From Myxococcota bacterium (GTDB taxonomy: Bacteria > Myxococcota_A > UBA9160 > UBA4427): a stretch of DNA of 64,000 nucleotides. This document shows, piece after piece, positions 52,790 to 62,228 of this stretch; within the stretch, counting starts at the first letter, position 1; each line of letters begins with the position of its first letter. A model generated the notes under the pieces. That model ran no database searches, was not told where the DNA came from, and saw only the letters and a program-made list of their open reading frames with translations. Location: contig JAWKRT010000001.1 of the NCBI GenBank assembly GCA_041389495.1, positions 1,984,001-2,048,000 of the forward strand, written 5' to 3'. Made by a program: the position numbers and the translations under genes.

Positions 52790-54621
52790 GCGCCGAGCGC
52801 GCCGTCGGTCCGCGGAGCGCCCGCGCGCGGCCCGGCGCCCGGCGCGCGCTCGCCGTCGCGTCCGCTCGCATCGGGTCCGCTCGCATCGGGTGCGCCCGCG
52901 CCGCCTCCGCTCGCATCGCCTGCGCCCGCGCCATTGGCGCTCGCTCTCGCTCGTGCGTCCGCCTCGCGGCCACTCGTGCGGGCATCGCCGTCGCCTCTCG
53001 GGCGGGCCACGGGCAGGAACGCGGTGAACGTCGTGCCGACGCCTTCTTCCGACTCGAGCGAGAGATCGCCGCCGGCCGCGCGCAGGAGTCGCACCACGCG
53101 CGCGAGCGGCAGCCGCCGAGGCGCCTCCGGCGCGGCGGCCGTCCCCGACTCGTAGATCGCGGCGAGCGCGTCGGCGTCGAGCGCGGCGCCGCGCGCGCGC
53201 ACGGCGAGGGTCGCGAACGCCGGCGCGTCGTCGTCGAGCGCGGCGACGAGCCCCGTGAAGAGCTCGAGCGCGGGCGCGCCGCGGCGCCCGCGCGGCGCGA
53301 CGTCGGCGGCGTGCGCGACGAGGCTCGCCGCGATGCGCTCGAGGGCGCCGGGCTCGATCGCGACGCGCGCCGCGCGCGCGCCCGCGTGCCGCGCGATCGC
53401 GACGGCGTGCGCGCGTGCGAGCTCGTCGGCGAGCCCGTCCGCGGCGCGGTCGAGCTCGATCGCCGGAGGCGCGCCGGCTTCCGCGACGTCGGGCCGCGCG
53501 TCGGCGCGCACCTCGGCGCCGCTCGCGCCGGGCGCGTCGCTCGGAAGCCGTGAGGGCGGCGCGTTGGACGCAGCCGGCCCGGGCGGCGCGGCCTCCGCGC
53601 CGGACGCATCCGGCGCGGGCGGCGCGGCCGCCTCGCGCGCCCCCTCGCTCGTCGACTCGCGAGCCGGGCGCGCCGGAAGATCCGGGAGCGCCGCCCGGCT
53701 CGCCGGGCTCGGCGCCGCGTCGGCGGCGGGCGCGAGCGGCTTGTCGCTCTCGCGCGCGACCCGCGCGGCGAGCTCGCCCGCGGCCTGCTCGCTCGCCGCG
53801 CGCTCGGCGAGCCACGACGCCATCACGTGGAGCAGCGACTTCTCGGTCGCGCCGAGCCGCTCCGCGGCGGGCGCGCGATCGAAGAAGGCGAGGGCGACCG
53901 CGTCGCGCGCCGGCTCGCCCACATCGCGCGCGGGCGCGGCGCCGCCCGCGGCCAGCACGCGCACGCCGAGGAAGCGCTCCCACGCGAACGGCGCGTGCTC
54001 GGGGTGCGTGGTCCAGTGGCCATCACTCGCGCGGTCGACCGCGACGGCGTCGGCCGCGTCGAGGCAGCGCGCGACGAGCGTGCGCGCGAGCTCCGGGCGC
54101 GGTCCGGGTGCGAGCTCCGGCACGTCGTCGGGCGCGCGCGCACACAGGATCTCGAGCGCGCCGCCCGTGCGCGCGACGAGGAGCCCGCCCTCGAAGCCGA
54201 GCCGCTCGCAGCCGAGTGCGATCAGGCGGTCGGCCTCCGCGAGCGCGCTCTCCGCGGGGCCCGTGCTCGCCGCGCGAAGCTGGTCGGAGAGCGCGCGCAG
54301 GGCCTCCATGCTCGTCCACTGGACGTGCTCGGCGCGGTTGCGCTCGTGCACGGAGCGCGTCGCGAGGAGCGCGGCCCAGAGCGCGGCGAGGTGCGCGCCG
54401 AGACGCAGCAGGAACGCCGTCGACGCGCCGCCGAGCGCGGCCTCGAGCGACGTCGGCGCGGGCGGCGGCGCGACGAGCGTGGCGCCCGCGAGTAGCGCGG
54501 CGAGCGCGAGGGGCGCGAGGTGCCGGCCGTCGCGGTCGCGCACGGCGGCGACCGCGGCGAGCAGCGCCGCGATCGCGAGCGGCGTCGTGAGCGCGAAGAG
54601 CGCGAGAGTGGACGACGTCAC
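52786..54621 (-). CDS. Membrane-bound GAF/HATPase-like protein (degenerate histidine kinase)
   Basis: A 611-residue protein. Three hydrophobic segments (about 5-27, 35-52, 65-90) are followed by a GAF-like domain (about 120-280), a long Ala/Pro-rich linker (about 290-390), and a region that keeps the end of a HATPase domain (GGDLSLESEEGVGTTFTAFL, 517-536). The phosphorylated-His box is absent and the N-box reads LVAHAADVA, with His437 instead of Asn, so kinase activity is unlikely. A low-complexity tail (GAPDASGPDASGRDG) closes it. GTG start at 54621. It is coupled to SMUG1 by an ATGA overlap. Confidence 0.7.
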   Translation of the reverse strand: MTSSTLALFALTTPLAIAALLAAVAAVRDRDGRHLAPLALAALLAGATLVAPPPAPTSLEAALGGASTAFLLRLGAHLAALWAALLATRSVHERNRAEHVQWTSMEALRALSDQLRAASTGPAESALAEADRLIALGCERLGFEGGLLVARTGGALEILCARAPDDVPELAPGPRPELARTLVARCLDAADAVAVDRASDGHWTTHPEHAPFAWERFLGVRVLAAGGAAPARDVGEPARDAVALAFFDRAPAAERLGATEKSLLHVMASWLAERAASEQAAGELAARVARESDKPLAPAADAAPSPASRAALPDLPARPARESTSEGAREAAAPPAPDASGAEAAPPGPAASNAPPSRLPSDAPGASGAEVRADARPDVAEAGAPPAIELDRAADGLADELARAHAVAIARHAGARAARVAIEPGALERIAASLVAHAADVAPRGRRGAPALELFTGLVAALDDDAPAFATLAVRARGAALDADALAAIYESGTAAAPEAPRRLPLARVVRLLRAAGGDLSLESEEGVGTTFTAFLPVARPRGDGDARTSGREADARARASANGAGAGDASGGGAGAPDASGPDASGRDGERAPGAGPRAGAPRTDGALGA

Positions 54622-54684
54622 GGGCGGAGCTTCACCGCCCGGGCGCGCGCGGGCAAGCGCTCCGTGCGCTGCCGCCCGGCGCGC

Positions 54685-55809
54685 TCAGCGCACCTGCTCC
54701 CAGGCCCAGTCGAGCCACGGGAAGAGCGCCTCGAGATCGCTCGATTCGACCGTCGCGCCGCCCCACAGCCGCAGGCCGGGCGGTGCGTCGCGATACGAGC
54801 CGATGTCGTAGGCCGCGCGCTCGCTCTCGAGCAGGCTCGCGATCGCCTTCGCCGCCTTGTCGGGGTCGACGCCGTCGGCCGCGAGCGCGAGGCAGATCGA
54901 GGTCGACGAGCGCGTCTCGGGGCGCGCGGCGAGGAAGCGCACCCACGGGCTGCGCTCGACCCAGCCCGTCACGGCCGCGAGGTTGCTCCGCGAGCGCGCG
55001 ACGAGCGCGGGAAGGCCGCCGATCGACTCCGCCCAGCGCAGCCCGTCGAGCGCGTCCTCGACGCACAGCATCGACGGCGTGTTGATGGTCGAGCCGTCGA
55101 ACAGCGCCTCGTCGAGCACGCCCTTCTTCGCCATGCGGAAGATCTTGGGGAGCGGCCGCGGCGGCGTGTAGCGCTCGAGTCGCTCCACCGCGCGCGGCGA
55201 CAGCGCGATCATGCCGTGCGCCGCCTCGCCGCCGAGCACCTTCTGCCACGACCACGTGACCACGTCGAGCTTCGCGAACTCGACCTCCATCGCGAACACC
55301 GCCGACGTCGCGTCGCAGATCGCGAGGCCCTCGCGGTCGTGCGGGATCCAGCGCGCGTCCGGCACGCACACGCCCGACGTGGTGCCGTTCCAGGTGAACA
55401 CGACGTCGCGCGCGAAGTCGGCGGCGGCGAGGTCGGGCAGTGCGCCGTAGTCGGCGACGAGCGCGCGCGCGTCGGCGATGCCGAGCTCGCCCCGCACGTC
55501 CGAGAGCCAGCCGCTGCCGAAGCTCTCCCACGCGAGCACGTCGACGCCGCGCTCTCCGAGCAGCGACCAGAGCGCCATCTCGACCGCGCCCGTGTCGGAG
55601 GCCGGCACGACCGCGACGCGGTAGTCGCCGGGAATGCCGAGCAGCGCCTTCGAGCGCTCGATCACCTCGGCGATGCGCGCCTTGCCGGGCTTGCTGCGGT
55701 GCGAGCGGCCGACGAGCGCCGCGTCGAGCGCGGCGGTCGTCCAGCCGGGGCGCTTCGCGCACGGCCCCGACGAGAACTGCGGGCGCGCGGGCAGCGACGG
55801 GGGCTTCAT
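54685..55809 (-). CDS. serC: Phosphoserine aminotransferase (SerC), archaeal/Methanosarcina type
   Basis: A 374-residue PLP-dependent class V aminotransferase. It opens with PQFSSGPCAKRPGW, then SHRSKPGKARIAEVIERSK, VPASDTGAVEMALWSLLG and FTWNGTTSGVCVPD; the PLP lysine is in TWSWQKVLGGEAAHG near 195. The FSSGPCAKRPGW start is characteristic of the Methanosarcina-type SerC, which forms phosphoserine from 3-phosphohydroxypyruvate and glutamate. It would act after serA, 48 kb away in this window. The ATG at 55809 starts the conserved part. Confidence 0.92.
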   Translation of the reverse strand: MKPPSLPARPQFSSGPCAKRPGWTTAALDAALVGRSHRSKPGKARIAEVIERSKALLGIPGDYRVAVVPASDTGAVEMALWSLLGERGVDVLAWESFGSGWLSDVRGELGIADARALVADYGALPDLAAADFARDVVFTWNGTTSGVCVPDARWIPHDREGLAICDATSAVFAMEVEFAKLDVVTWSWQKVLGGEAAHGMIALSPRAVERLERYTPPRPLPKIFRMAKKGVLDEALFDGSTINTPSMLCVEDALDGLRWAESIGGLPALVARSRSNLAAVTGWVERSPWVRFLAARPETRSSTSICLALAADGVDPDKAAKAIASLLESERAAYDIGSYRDAPPGLRLWGGATVESSDLEALFPWLDWAWEQVR

Positions 55810-55996
55810 GGGGATCGCTCCGGTTCGCGCGCGGCGGAGGCCGGGCGCGGGCGGCGGGGACGCGGGGCGGCGGAGTCTATCGCGGCCGCGCGTCGGCGGG
55901 ATGCGCGCGCCGCGAGCGTCTACGTTCTGCCGCGCGCGGCGAACGGCGCGCGCGACGCGCGGCCGACCGCGCGCGACGGGCAGGGGAGGTGCGTGC

Positions 55997-56404
55997 ATGC
56001 GCGGGCGATGCCGACGACGCGGACGACGCGGACGGCGCGGCGAAGGGCGATCGGGTCGGGGCTCCGGGAAGTGCGTCGCGTTCGCCGCGGGCGCCGCGCT
56101 CGCCGCGCTCGCGTGTGCGCCGATGCAGGTCGTCCCGCTCGACGTCGGGCCGGGCGCGGTCGAGGTGTACGTCGACGGCGCGCGCGCGGAAGGCGCGCCG
56201 CGCGAGCTCGAGCTGCGCGCCGACCGCGACCACAAGGTCTTCGTGAAGCGCGACGGCTACACGCCCGCGCTGGTCGTGCTCGAGACGCGGCGCGTCGACG
56301 GACGCGATGCGCTCGCGCCCGACGCCGTCCGCGTGCGTCTGCGGCCGCGCGCCGGCGAGCGCGAGGTGGAGATCCGCGACGAGGACGCGACGGGAGCGGA
56401 GTAA
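55997..56404 (+). CDS. PEGA-domain lipoprotein
   Basis: A 135-residue lipoprotein. A very arginine-rich N-terminus precedes the signal (CVAFAAGAALAALAC) with lipobox LAAL-AC near residue 40. The rest is one PEGA domain: GPGAVEVYVDGARAEGAPRE, then DHKVFVKRDGYTPALVVLET, with the typical V-y-v-D-G and K-x-G-Y features. PEGA domains are surface protein modules. GGGAGGT lies six bases before the ATG. The next gene begins 70 bases later and ends in a PEGA-like segment too, so the two may be linked. Confidence 0.82.
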   Translation: MRGRCRRRGRRGRRGEGRSGRGSGKCVAFAAGAALAALACAPMQVVPLDVGPGAVEVYVDGARAEGAPRELELRADRDHKVFVKRDGYTPALVVLETRRVDGRDALAPDAVRVRLRPRAGEREVEIRDEDATGAE

Positions 56405-57331
56405 CCTCGTCGACACGAGCACTTGCGGCGGAACCATCGAGTCACCACGAAGCATTTTCGGACACCCACGACCATGCCCGCTCTCGACCCCTTCCGCGCG
56501 ACGCCGGACGTCGACGCCTACGTCCCGCGGCCCGCCACCGAGGCCGCGCTCACCGCGCTCGAGCAGGCGCTTCGGCGCGGCGACTCCCCGGCCCTGCTGC
56601 GCGGGCCGGCGGGCATCGGCAAGACGCTCGTCGCGCACGCCGTCGCCGCGCGCCTCCGCCGCGAGCACGCCGTCGTGCACGTGCCGGTTCCGTCGCTCGC
56701 GCCGCGCGATCTGTGGGCGTGGATCGCGGGTGCGCTCGGCGTCGATGCCTCCGCGCCGGGCGACGCGCGCGCGGCCGCGCTCGCGCGCGCCTCTGCCGAT
56801 CGCCCGCTGCTCGTCGTCGTCGACGACGCCGAGCTGCTCCCCGCTGCGTCGCTCGCGAGCCTCGTCGATGCGCTCGGCGAGGGCGCGCTGCGCCTGCTGC
56901 TCGTCGCGGGCGACGACGAGCGAGGCGACGCGCTCGTCGCCGCGCTCGGAGTCGGCGCGCGCGAGGTCTGGCTGCGCGAGCCGATGACGCGCGACGAGAC
57001 CGCCGCCTACGTCGCCGCGCGCGTCGCGGCCGCGCGCGGCGCGCTCGCGGGCGACGTGCTCGCGCGCTTCGACGACGCGGCGCTCGCGCGCGTGCACGCG
57101 CTGTCGGAGGGAGTGCCGGCCCGCGTGCACGAGCTCGCCGACGTGCTGCTCCAGCCCGAAGAGGCCGCGCGCGCCCACGAGCACGCGCGCGCGCTCCGCC
57201 CGGATGCGGTCGCGCGCGGCATCGCGCAGCGGAGCGGCGAGCTCGTCGAGCGCCTCGTCGACCTGCCCGACGAAGACCTCGCGCTCGCCGTCGCGCGGCG
57301 GCGCTCGGCCGCGCGCAGTGCGGACGCGCGC

Positions 57332-57390
57332 GACGCGGCTCGCGACGCGGCTCGCGACGCGGCTCGCGACGCGGCCTCGACGCGGCTCGC
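57332..57390 (+). repeat. 12-bp tandem repeat with one 11-bp unit (first frame change)
   Basis: Units GACGCGGCTCGC lie at 57332-57343, 57344-57355, 57356-57367 and 57379-57390; the unit between them (57368-57378, GACGCGGCCTC) has 11 bases. Each full unit encodes DAAR. The short unit shifts the downstream DAAR repeats by one base, from one frame to the next. Confidence 0.9.
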
Positions 57391-57912
57391 GACTCGGCGC
57401 GCGACGCCGCTCGCGAGTCCGGACGGGATGCGGGCCGCGCGGGCGTCTCGCCCGCGACCGATGCGCGCCCGGCATCCGCCGCGCGAGCGACGCCTGTCGC
57501 GCGGGCGGTGCCTGCCGCGCGTGCCCCGAGCGCCGAGCGCGCGGCGGGTCGCCGCGTGCGGGCCGCGCGCGCCGACCGGCAGGCGGCGGGAGCGGCGGCA
57601 CCGCGTCGCGCGGGCGATGCGCTCCCGTACCTGCTCGGTGCCCTCGCCGTCGCGCTCGCGCTCGCCGCGGCGTTCCTGTGGGCGACCGATCGCCGACGCG
57701 CCGCCTCCGCGCCCGCCCACACCGCTCGCTTCGTCGATCTCGACGCCGCGCCGTCGCCGCCGCCCGAGCCGGCCGCTCCCGCTCGCGCGGCGGCGCTGCG
57801 CGAGGCGGCCGGCGCTGCGCCGGAACCGGCGGCGGCGGACGGCGCGTCCGCGCAAGCGCGCGCCGCATCGGACGCTGCCGCGCGCGATCGCGGCGACGCG
57901 GCCGCGCTCGCC

Positions 57913-58043
57913 GTCGAGCCGCCCGCCGGGACCGAGGCCGCCCGCGAAGTCGAGCCGCCCGCCGAGACCGAGGGCCGCCGAGGCGCGAAGTCGAGCTGCC
58001 CGCCGGGACCGGGGCCGCGCTCGCCGTCGAGCCGCCCGCCGAG
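57913..58043 (+). repeat. 36-bp repeats with one 41-bp unit (second frame change)
   Basis: Units starting GTCGAGCCGCCCGCC lie at 57913-57948 (36 bases), 57949-57989 (41 bases), 57990-58025 (36 bases) and 58026 onward, partial. They encode VEPPAGTEAARE-type repeats. The 41-base unit is not a multiple of three and moves the downstream VELPAG/VEPPAE repeats into another frame. Confidence 0.88.
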
Positions 58044-58527
58044 GCCGCGCCCGCGCCCGCGCCCGCACCGTCGTCCGCGTCCACCGCCGCGATCCCGGCG
58101 GCGCGACCGCCCGCGGCCGAGCCCGCGGCGCGCGCTCCCGAGCGGAGCGCGACCGGCGCGCAGGCGGACGTCGAGAGCGAGGTGATCCCGCCCGCGCTCC
58201 GCGCCGTGGCGGGGCGCCGGCCGCCCGCCGAGATCGCGATCGAGCGCGGCGCGCCCGTGCTCGTCCGGATCGTCGCGCGGGAGGGCGACGAGGTGCGCAT
58301 CGACGGCGCGCTGTTCGGGCGCGCGCCGATCGCCGAGGTCGCACTCGCGCCGGGCGAGCACCGCTTCTCGGCGCGGTCGCCGTCGGGCGAGGAGCGCGAG
58401 GTGGTGGCCCGCGTCGACGATGCGCACCGCCGCGTCGACCTCGCGAGCGCCGGCGATCGCTAAGCTCGGCCGCGGCGCGGGCGCACCGGGCCCGGGCGCG
58501 TGCCGGGGCCGGCGAGCGGGAGGGGCG

Positions 58528-59496
58528 ATGGCGGAAGCGACGGCGAGTGCGGCGATGCGCGCGTACCTGCTCGACCTGCAGGAGCGCATCTGCGCCGCGC
58601 TCGAAGCCGAGGACGCGAGCGCCCACTTCGTGCGCGAGGATCTCGCGCGGCCGGGCGGCGGGCTGTCGCGCCCGCGCGTCCTCGTCGACGGCGCGGTGAT
58701 CGAGAAGGCGGCCGTGAACTTCACGCACACGCAGGGCGTGAGCCTGCCGGCGACGGCGACCGAGCGTCGCCCCGAGCTCGCGGGCCGGCGCTACGAGGCC
58801 GTCTCGGTCTCGCTGATCGTGCACCCGCGCAACCCGTACGCGCCGACCTGCCACGCGAACTTCCGCATGTTCGAGGCGCTCGCGCCGGGCCGCGAGCCCG
58901 TCGCGTGGTTCGGCGGCGGCTTCGATCTGACGCCCTACTACGGGTTCGAGGACGACGCCCGCTACTGGCACCGCGTCGCGCGCGCCGCCGTCGTGCCGCA
59001 CTTCGGCCCCGACGGCTATGCGCGCTTCAAGAAGCAGTGCGACGAGTACTTCTTCCTGCCGCACCGCGGCGAGCCGCGGGGCATCGGGGGGATCTTCTTC
59101 GACGACCTCGACGAGGGGGGCGCCGCGCACGGGCTGCGCTTCGTGCGCAGCGTCGGCGACGCGTTCGTGCGCGCGTACCTGCCGATCCTCGCCGAGCGCA
59201 AGGCGACGCCCCACGGCGAGCGCGAGCGCGCCTTCCAGCTCTTCCGGCGCGGGCGCTACGTGGAGTTCAACCTGCTGTACGACCGCGGCACGCGCTTCGG
59301 CCTGCAGGCCGGGGCGCGCACGGAGTCGGTGCTCGCGTCGCTTCCGCCCCTCGTCGCCTGGCACTACGACCACCGCCCGGCGCCGCGCTCGGACGAGGAC
59401 CGCCTCTACACGGACTTCCTGCGCCCGCGCGACTGGGCGGACGAGCCGATGTCGCCGGGCCACCCCTACGAAGCGCATCTCGCGGAGCTCGCCTAG
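58528..59496 (+). CDS. hemF: Coproporphyrinogen III oxidase, oxygen-dependent
   Basis: A 322-residue HemF, which uses O2 to decarboxylate coproporphyrinogen III to protoporphyrinogen IX in heme synthesis. Motifs: AAVNFTHTQGVSLPATATER near the N-terminus, HANFRMFEA, WFGGGFDLTPYYGFEDDARY near 131, FKKQCDEYFFLPHRGEPRG, GGIFFDDLDEGG and YVEFNLLYDRGTRFGLQAGA. It is active only with oxygen, so the host is aerobic. GGGAGGGG precedes the ATG by a few bases. The unshifted AAA frame would overlap this start. Confidence 0.96.
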   Translation: MAEATASAAMRAYLLDLQERICAALEAEDASAHFVREDLARPGGGLSRPRVLVDGAVIEKAAVNFTHTQGVSLPATATERRPELAGRRYEAVSVSLIVHPRNPYAPTCHANFRMFEALAPGREPVAWFGGGFDLTPYYGFEDDARYWHRVARAAVVPHFGPDGYARFKKQCDEYFFLPHRGEPRGIGGIFFDDLDEGGAAHGLRFVRSVGDAFVRAYLPILAERKATPHGERERAFQLFRRGRYVEFNLLYDRGTRFGLQAGARTESVLASLPPLVAWHYDHRPAPRSDEDRLYTDFLRPRDWADEPMSPGHPYEAHLAELA

Positions 59497-59502
59497 CGTC
59501 GC

Positions 59503-61527
59503 CTAGCGATCGATCGCGGCGTGTGCGGTCGGCGCGTCTCCCTCGGTCGCGACGCGCAGGGCCTCCCACGCGTGGAGCAGTCCGACGAGCTCCGGGTCGT
59601 CCGGCGCGACCTCGCTCCCGTCCTCGTGCGTCGCTCGTCCGCGCGCGAAGTCGTAGATCCACGCGTCGTCGAGCGAGCGCCACCCGAGCAGGCTCGGCGC
59701 CTCGAGCGTCGGCAGGTACTGGAACACGCGCCGCTCCGGGTCGGGCACGAAGCGCACGCCGCCGCGCGCGTTCGCGTCGACGGCGCGCAGCACGAGGCCG
59801 CGCAGGTCCGCCGCGCCGATCGGCTCGGGCCAGTCGCCGCCGAGCCCCGCGACGACGAGCGGAACGTGCGTCTGCAGCCGATCGAGCCGGCGGCCGTGCC
59901 CGAGCGAGCCGTCGTCGTAGATGGACTGGCCGTGGTCGGCCGTCACGACGATCGCGTGCGGCGTGTTGCCGACCGCCTCGCGGAAGCTCCCGACGAGCGC
60001 CTCGACCGCGCGGTCGACGTTGGCGGCCGCTGCGAGGTACGTGCGCCAGACCGCCTCCCGGTTCCAGGCGCGGATCTCGCTGCGGTCGACGGGGTCGACG
60101 TCGAGCACGCGATCGAGATCTTCGTGCCAGTACGGGTAGTGCGTGTCGACGACGTTCACGTAGAGGAAGAGCGGGTCGCTCGAGCGCACCTCGGCGAGGA
60201 ACGCGCGCACGCGCGCGAGCAGGAGCTTCCACGACACCTGCAGGCTCGCGGGCGCGGTCGAGCGCGACGTGCGCTGCGCCGTGTCGCTGCGCGCATCGTA
60301 GAAGCGGTCGGCGCGAGCGGTGCCGAGGAGCGGCTCGCTGTCGCCGAACGAGTCGTCCTGCCCGGAGAAGTGCGCGGTGCGGTAGCCGCGCGCGGCGAAG
60401 TCGTCGATCCACGTGCGCTGGCCGGGATGCGGCGCGAGCGTCCCGCCGAACAGCTGCGCGCGCGAGCGCGTCGTGTACGGGCTGTGCACCCACGCGTGCG
60501 CCGTGCTCGCGCCCTCGCGCGCGAGCGCGTCGAGGAAGGGTGTGACGGGGCGGCCGTCGAGCGAGCGGCCGAGCACGTCGTAGCGGAAGCTCTCGAGGTA
60601 GACGACGAGCACGTGCGGTCGCGTGCGCGCGGCGGCGTGCGCCGGCGCCTCGGGAGCCGGCGTGGGAGCGGGCGGCGCGGCTCCGCGCGGGAGGTCGCCC
60701 GCGACGCCGTCCTCGTCGATGCCGTTGCCGGGGAGGTCGAGCGCGCGCGGGTGCAGCGCCGCGTCGAACGGCGCGGCGTCGGGCGGTCGCGACAGCCAGC
60801 CCGCGCCGTCGCGGTCGACGTCGGTCGCGCGCTCGACCGCCGCGACGAGGAGCGCGGACGCGGGCTGGAGTTCGAGCGCTTCGCGCACGGTGCGCGCCCC
60901 GCGGCTCGCGCCGCCGAGCGCGAAGGCCGTCGCGAAGGCGAGCGCGAGCGCGACGAGCGCGAGCCCCCGCGCGCGCGGCCGCGCGGGCGCCGCGCCGACG
61001 CCGCGCGATGCGGCGCGGCCGGAGCGGGCCGCGAGCCGGTCGGCGAATCGCATGCCCGCGACGAGCGCGATCGAGCTCGCGACGCCGCCGACGCCGAGCA
61101 CGGCGCCCGCGATCGCGCCCGCCTCGTCGAACGACGAGACGTCGTGGCCCGCGAGCTCCATCGCGACGCCGGGCGTGATCAGAGCGCCGATCGTCGCGTG
61201 CAGCTGGTAGAGGAAGACGTCGGCCCAGGCGGCGGCGCCGAGCGCGGCGAGCACGCTCGCGGCGAGGACGCGGTGCGGGCGCGTCGTGAGCGCGCGCGCG
61301 AGCGGCGCGACGCAGGCGAAGACGAGCGCGACCGCGAAGCCGTTCGCGACGAGAGCCGTTCCCGCATAACGAGCGCGCAGCGGGGCGGTGTCGAGCAGGA
61401 TCCCGCCGAAGCCGTTGCCGAAGCCGCCGCGCGTCGCCTCGAGCAGCGCGGCGTCGAGCGCGGTCGCGACCGCGGCGCACGCGAGACCCCAGGCCCACCA
61501 GGCGAGCGGGGCGCGGCGCGCGCTCAC
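59503..61527 (-). CDS. Membrane-anchored sulfatase/phosphoglycerol-transferase-like protein
   Basis: A 674-residue inner-membrane protein. Five or so hydrophobic segments (about residues 1-200) are followed by an extracytoplasmic alkaline-phosphatase-superfamily domain: VLVVYLESFRYDVLGRSLDG, WVHSPYTTRSRAQLFGG with the likely Thr/Ser nucleophile, FLYVNVVDTHYPYWHEDLD and VVTADHGQSIYDDGSLGHG with the metal-binding Asp-His pairs. This resembles lipoteichoic acid synthase and phosphoethanolamine transferases. An extra NGIDEDGVAGDLP loop precedes the domain. GTG start overlaps the upstream stop (GTGA). It is part of the exosortase operon. Confidence 0.85.
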   Translation of the reverse strand: MSARRAPLAWWAWGLACAAVATALDAALLEATRGGFGNGFGGILLDTAPLRARYAGTALVANGFAVALVFACVAPLARALTTRPHRVLAASVLAALGAAAWADVFLYQLHATIGALITPGVAMELAGHDVSSFDEAGAIAGAVLGVGGVASSIALVAGMRFADRLAARSGRAASRGVGAAPARPRARGLALVALALAFATAFALGGASRGARTVREALELQPASALLVAAVERATDVDRDGAGWLSRPPDAAPFDAALHPRALDLPGNGIDEDGVAGDLPRGAAPPAPTPAPEAPAHAAARTRPHVLVVYLESFRYDVLGRSLDGRPVTPFLDALAREGASTAHAWVHSPYTTRSRAQLFGGTLAPHPGQRTWIDDFAARGYRTAHFSGQDDSFGDSEPLLGTARADRFYDARSDTAQRTSRSTAPASLQVSWKLLLARVRAFLAEVRSSDPLFLYVNVVDTHYPYWHEDLDRVLDVDPVDRSEIRAWNREAVWRTYLAAAANVDRAVEALVGSFREAVGNTPHAIVVTADHGQSIYDDGSLGHGRRLDRLQTHVPLVVAGLGGDWPEPIGAADLRGLVLRAVDANARGGVRFVPDPERRVFQYLPTLEAPSLLGWRSLDDAWIYDFARGRATHEDGSEVAPDDPELVGLLHAWEALRVATEGDAPTAHAAIDR

Positions 61528-62228
61528 GGGGTGCACGTCTCCCGGTAGTGCCGCCATGCGGCGCGCACGAACGCGAGCGCCGTCTCGCGCTGGCGCGCGA
61601 CCCTGACGGGGCTCGTCACGCTCGACGCGCCGATGAACGCGATCGGCTTCGTGCCGTGCAGCAGCGACGAGGGCGTCTCGGCGACGCGCGTCCAGAAGCC
61701 CGACGTCGCGGGGGCGCCGTCGTACGCGAGGGCGTAGGCGGCGAAGCGCTGCTCGCCGCGCAGGTACTGCGTGACGATCTGCACGGGGACGCGCTCGCCG
61801 TCGACGTCGAGATCGACGCGCTCGAAGGCGTCGGGCTCGCCCGGGCCGGGCAGTGCATACGTCGGCCGCAGCAGCCAGACGGGCAGCAGGAAGGTCCGCC
61901 GCACCGTGACGAACAGCTCGCCGTCGGCGGCCACGGCGGGCCGGAGCACGCCGTCGAGCGAGCGGCGCGAGCGGCGCTCGGCGCGCGGCGACGGCGCACC
62001 CCCGCCGCCCGCGTCGCCGTCGCCATCGTCTGCGCGGGATGCGCCGAGGTCCGCGACGGCGTAGCCCGGCACCTCGAGCGCCGCGAGCCTCTCGACCGAG
62101 AGGAAGGCGCCCGGGTCGGCGCACGTCTCCGCCATGCGCGGCTTCGCGACGATCGCCGCGATCGCCGCGCCCGCGGCGACGAGCGTCGCCAGCACGATCG
62201 GCGCATGGCGTCCCGACGCGACGCTCAC
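61524..62228 (-). CDS. Exosortase-associated membrane-anchored protein (EpsI-like position)
   Basis: A 234-residue protein with one N-terminal hydrophobic segment (PIVLATLVAAGAAIAAIVA) and an extracytoplasmic part: FLSVERLAALEVPGYAVAD, a Gly/Asp-rich loop, TVRRTFLLPVWLLRPTYALP and VPVQIVTQYLRGEQRFAAYA. Exosortase genes are often followed by an EpsI-family gene with a single anchor; this protein sits exactly there and shares the layout, but clear EpsI motifs are weak. It overlaps both neighbours by GTGA. I would call it an exosortase-associated protein of uncertain family. Confidence 0.6.
   Translation of the reverse strand: MSVASGRHAPIVLATLVAAGAAIAAIVAKPRMAETCADPGAFLSVERLAALEVPGYAVADLGASRADDGDGDAGGGGAPSPRAERRSRRSLDGVLRPAVAADGELFVTVRRTFLLPVWLLRPTYALPGPGEPDAFERVDLDVDGERVPVQIVTQYLRGEQRFAAYALAYDGAPATSGFWTRVAETPSSLLHGTKPIAFIGASSVTSPVRVARQRETALAFVRAAWRHYRETCTP

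Larger units (their letters stand above)
56474..58463 (+). pseudogene. AAA ATPase with membrane anchor and PEGA-like C-terminus, two frame changes
   Basis: The gene starts at ATG 56474. Residues 1-270 form an ExeA-like AAA ATPase: PALLRGPAGIGKT (Walker A, K50), LLVVVDDAELL (Walker B, D117/D118) and an Arg-rich sensor region. The rest is in other frames. After the repeat at 57332-57390 the continuing product (DAARDSARDAARESGRDAG, then the membrane helix PYLLGALAVALALAAAFLWA) is read one frame over; after the unit at 57949-57989 it moves again, to VELPAGTGAALAVEPPAEAA and a C-terminal PEGA-like domain that ends at the TAA 58461-58463. Both changes sit at repeat units of odd length. As the DNA stands, the AAA frame runs on to 58699 as a 741-residue protein with an Arg/Pro-rich nonsense tail. 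It may be a pseudogene, a contingency locus or an assembly error. Confidence 0.8.

Noticed and set aside
57301..57400. Possible CRISPR array at the DAAR repeats
   Set aside because: The repeats are direct, 12 bases long, without unique spacers, and lie inside a coding frame.
56423..58699. Single 758-residue uninterrupted frame as the true product of the AAA gene
   Set aside because: After residue 290 it loses the DAAR repeats, the membrane helix and the PEGA-like end, which are all present in other frames, and its end overlaps the hemF start by 170 bases.
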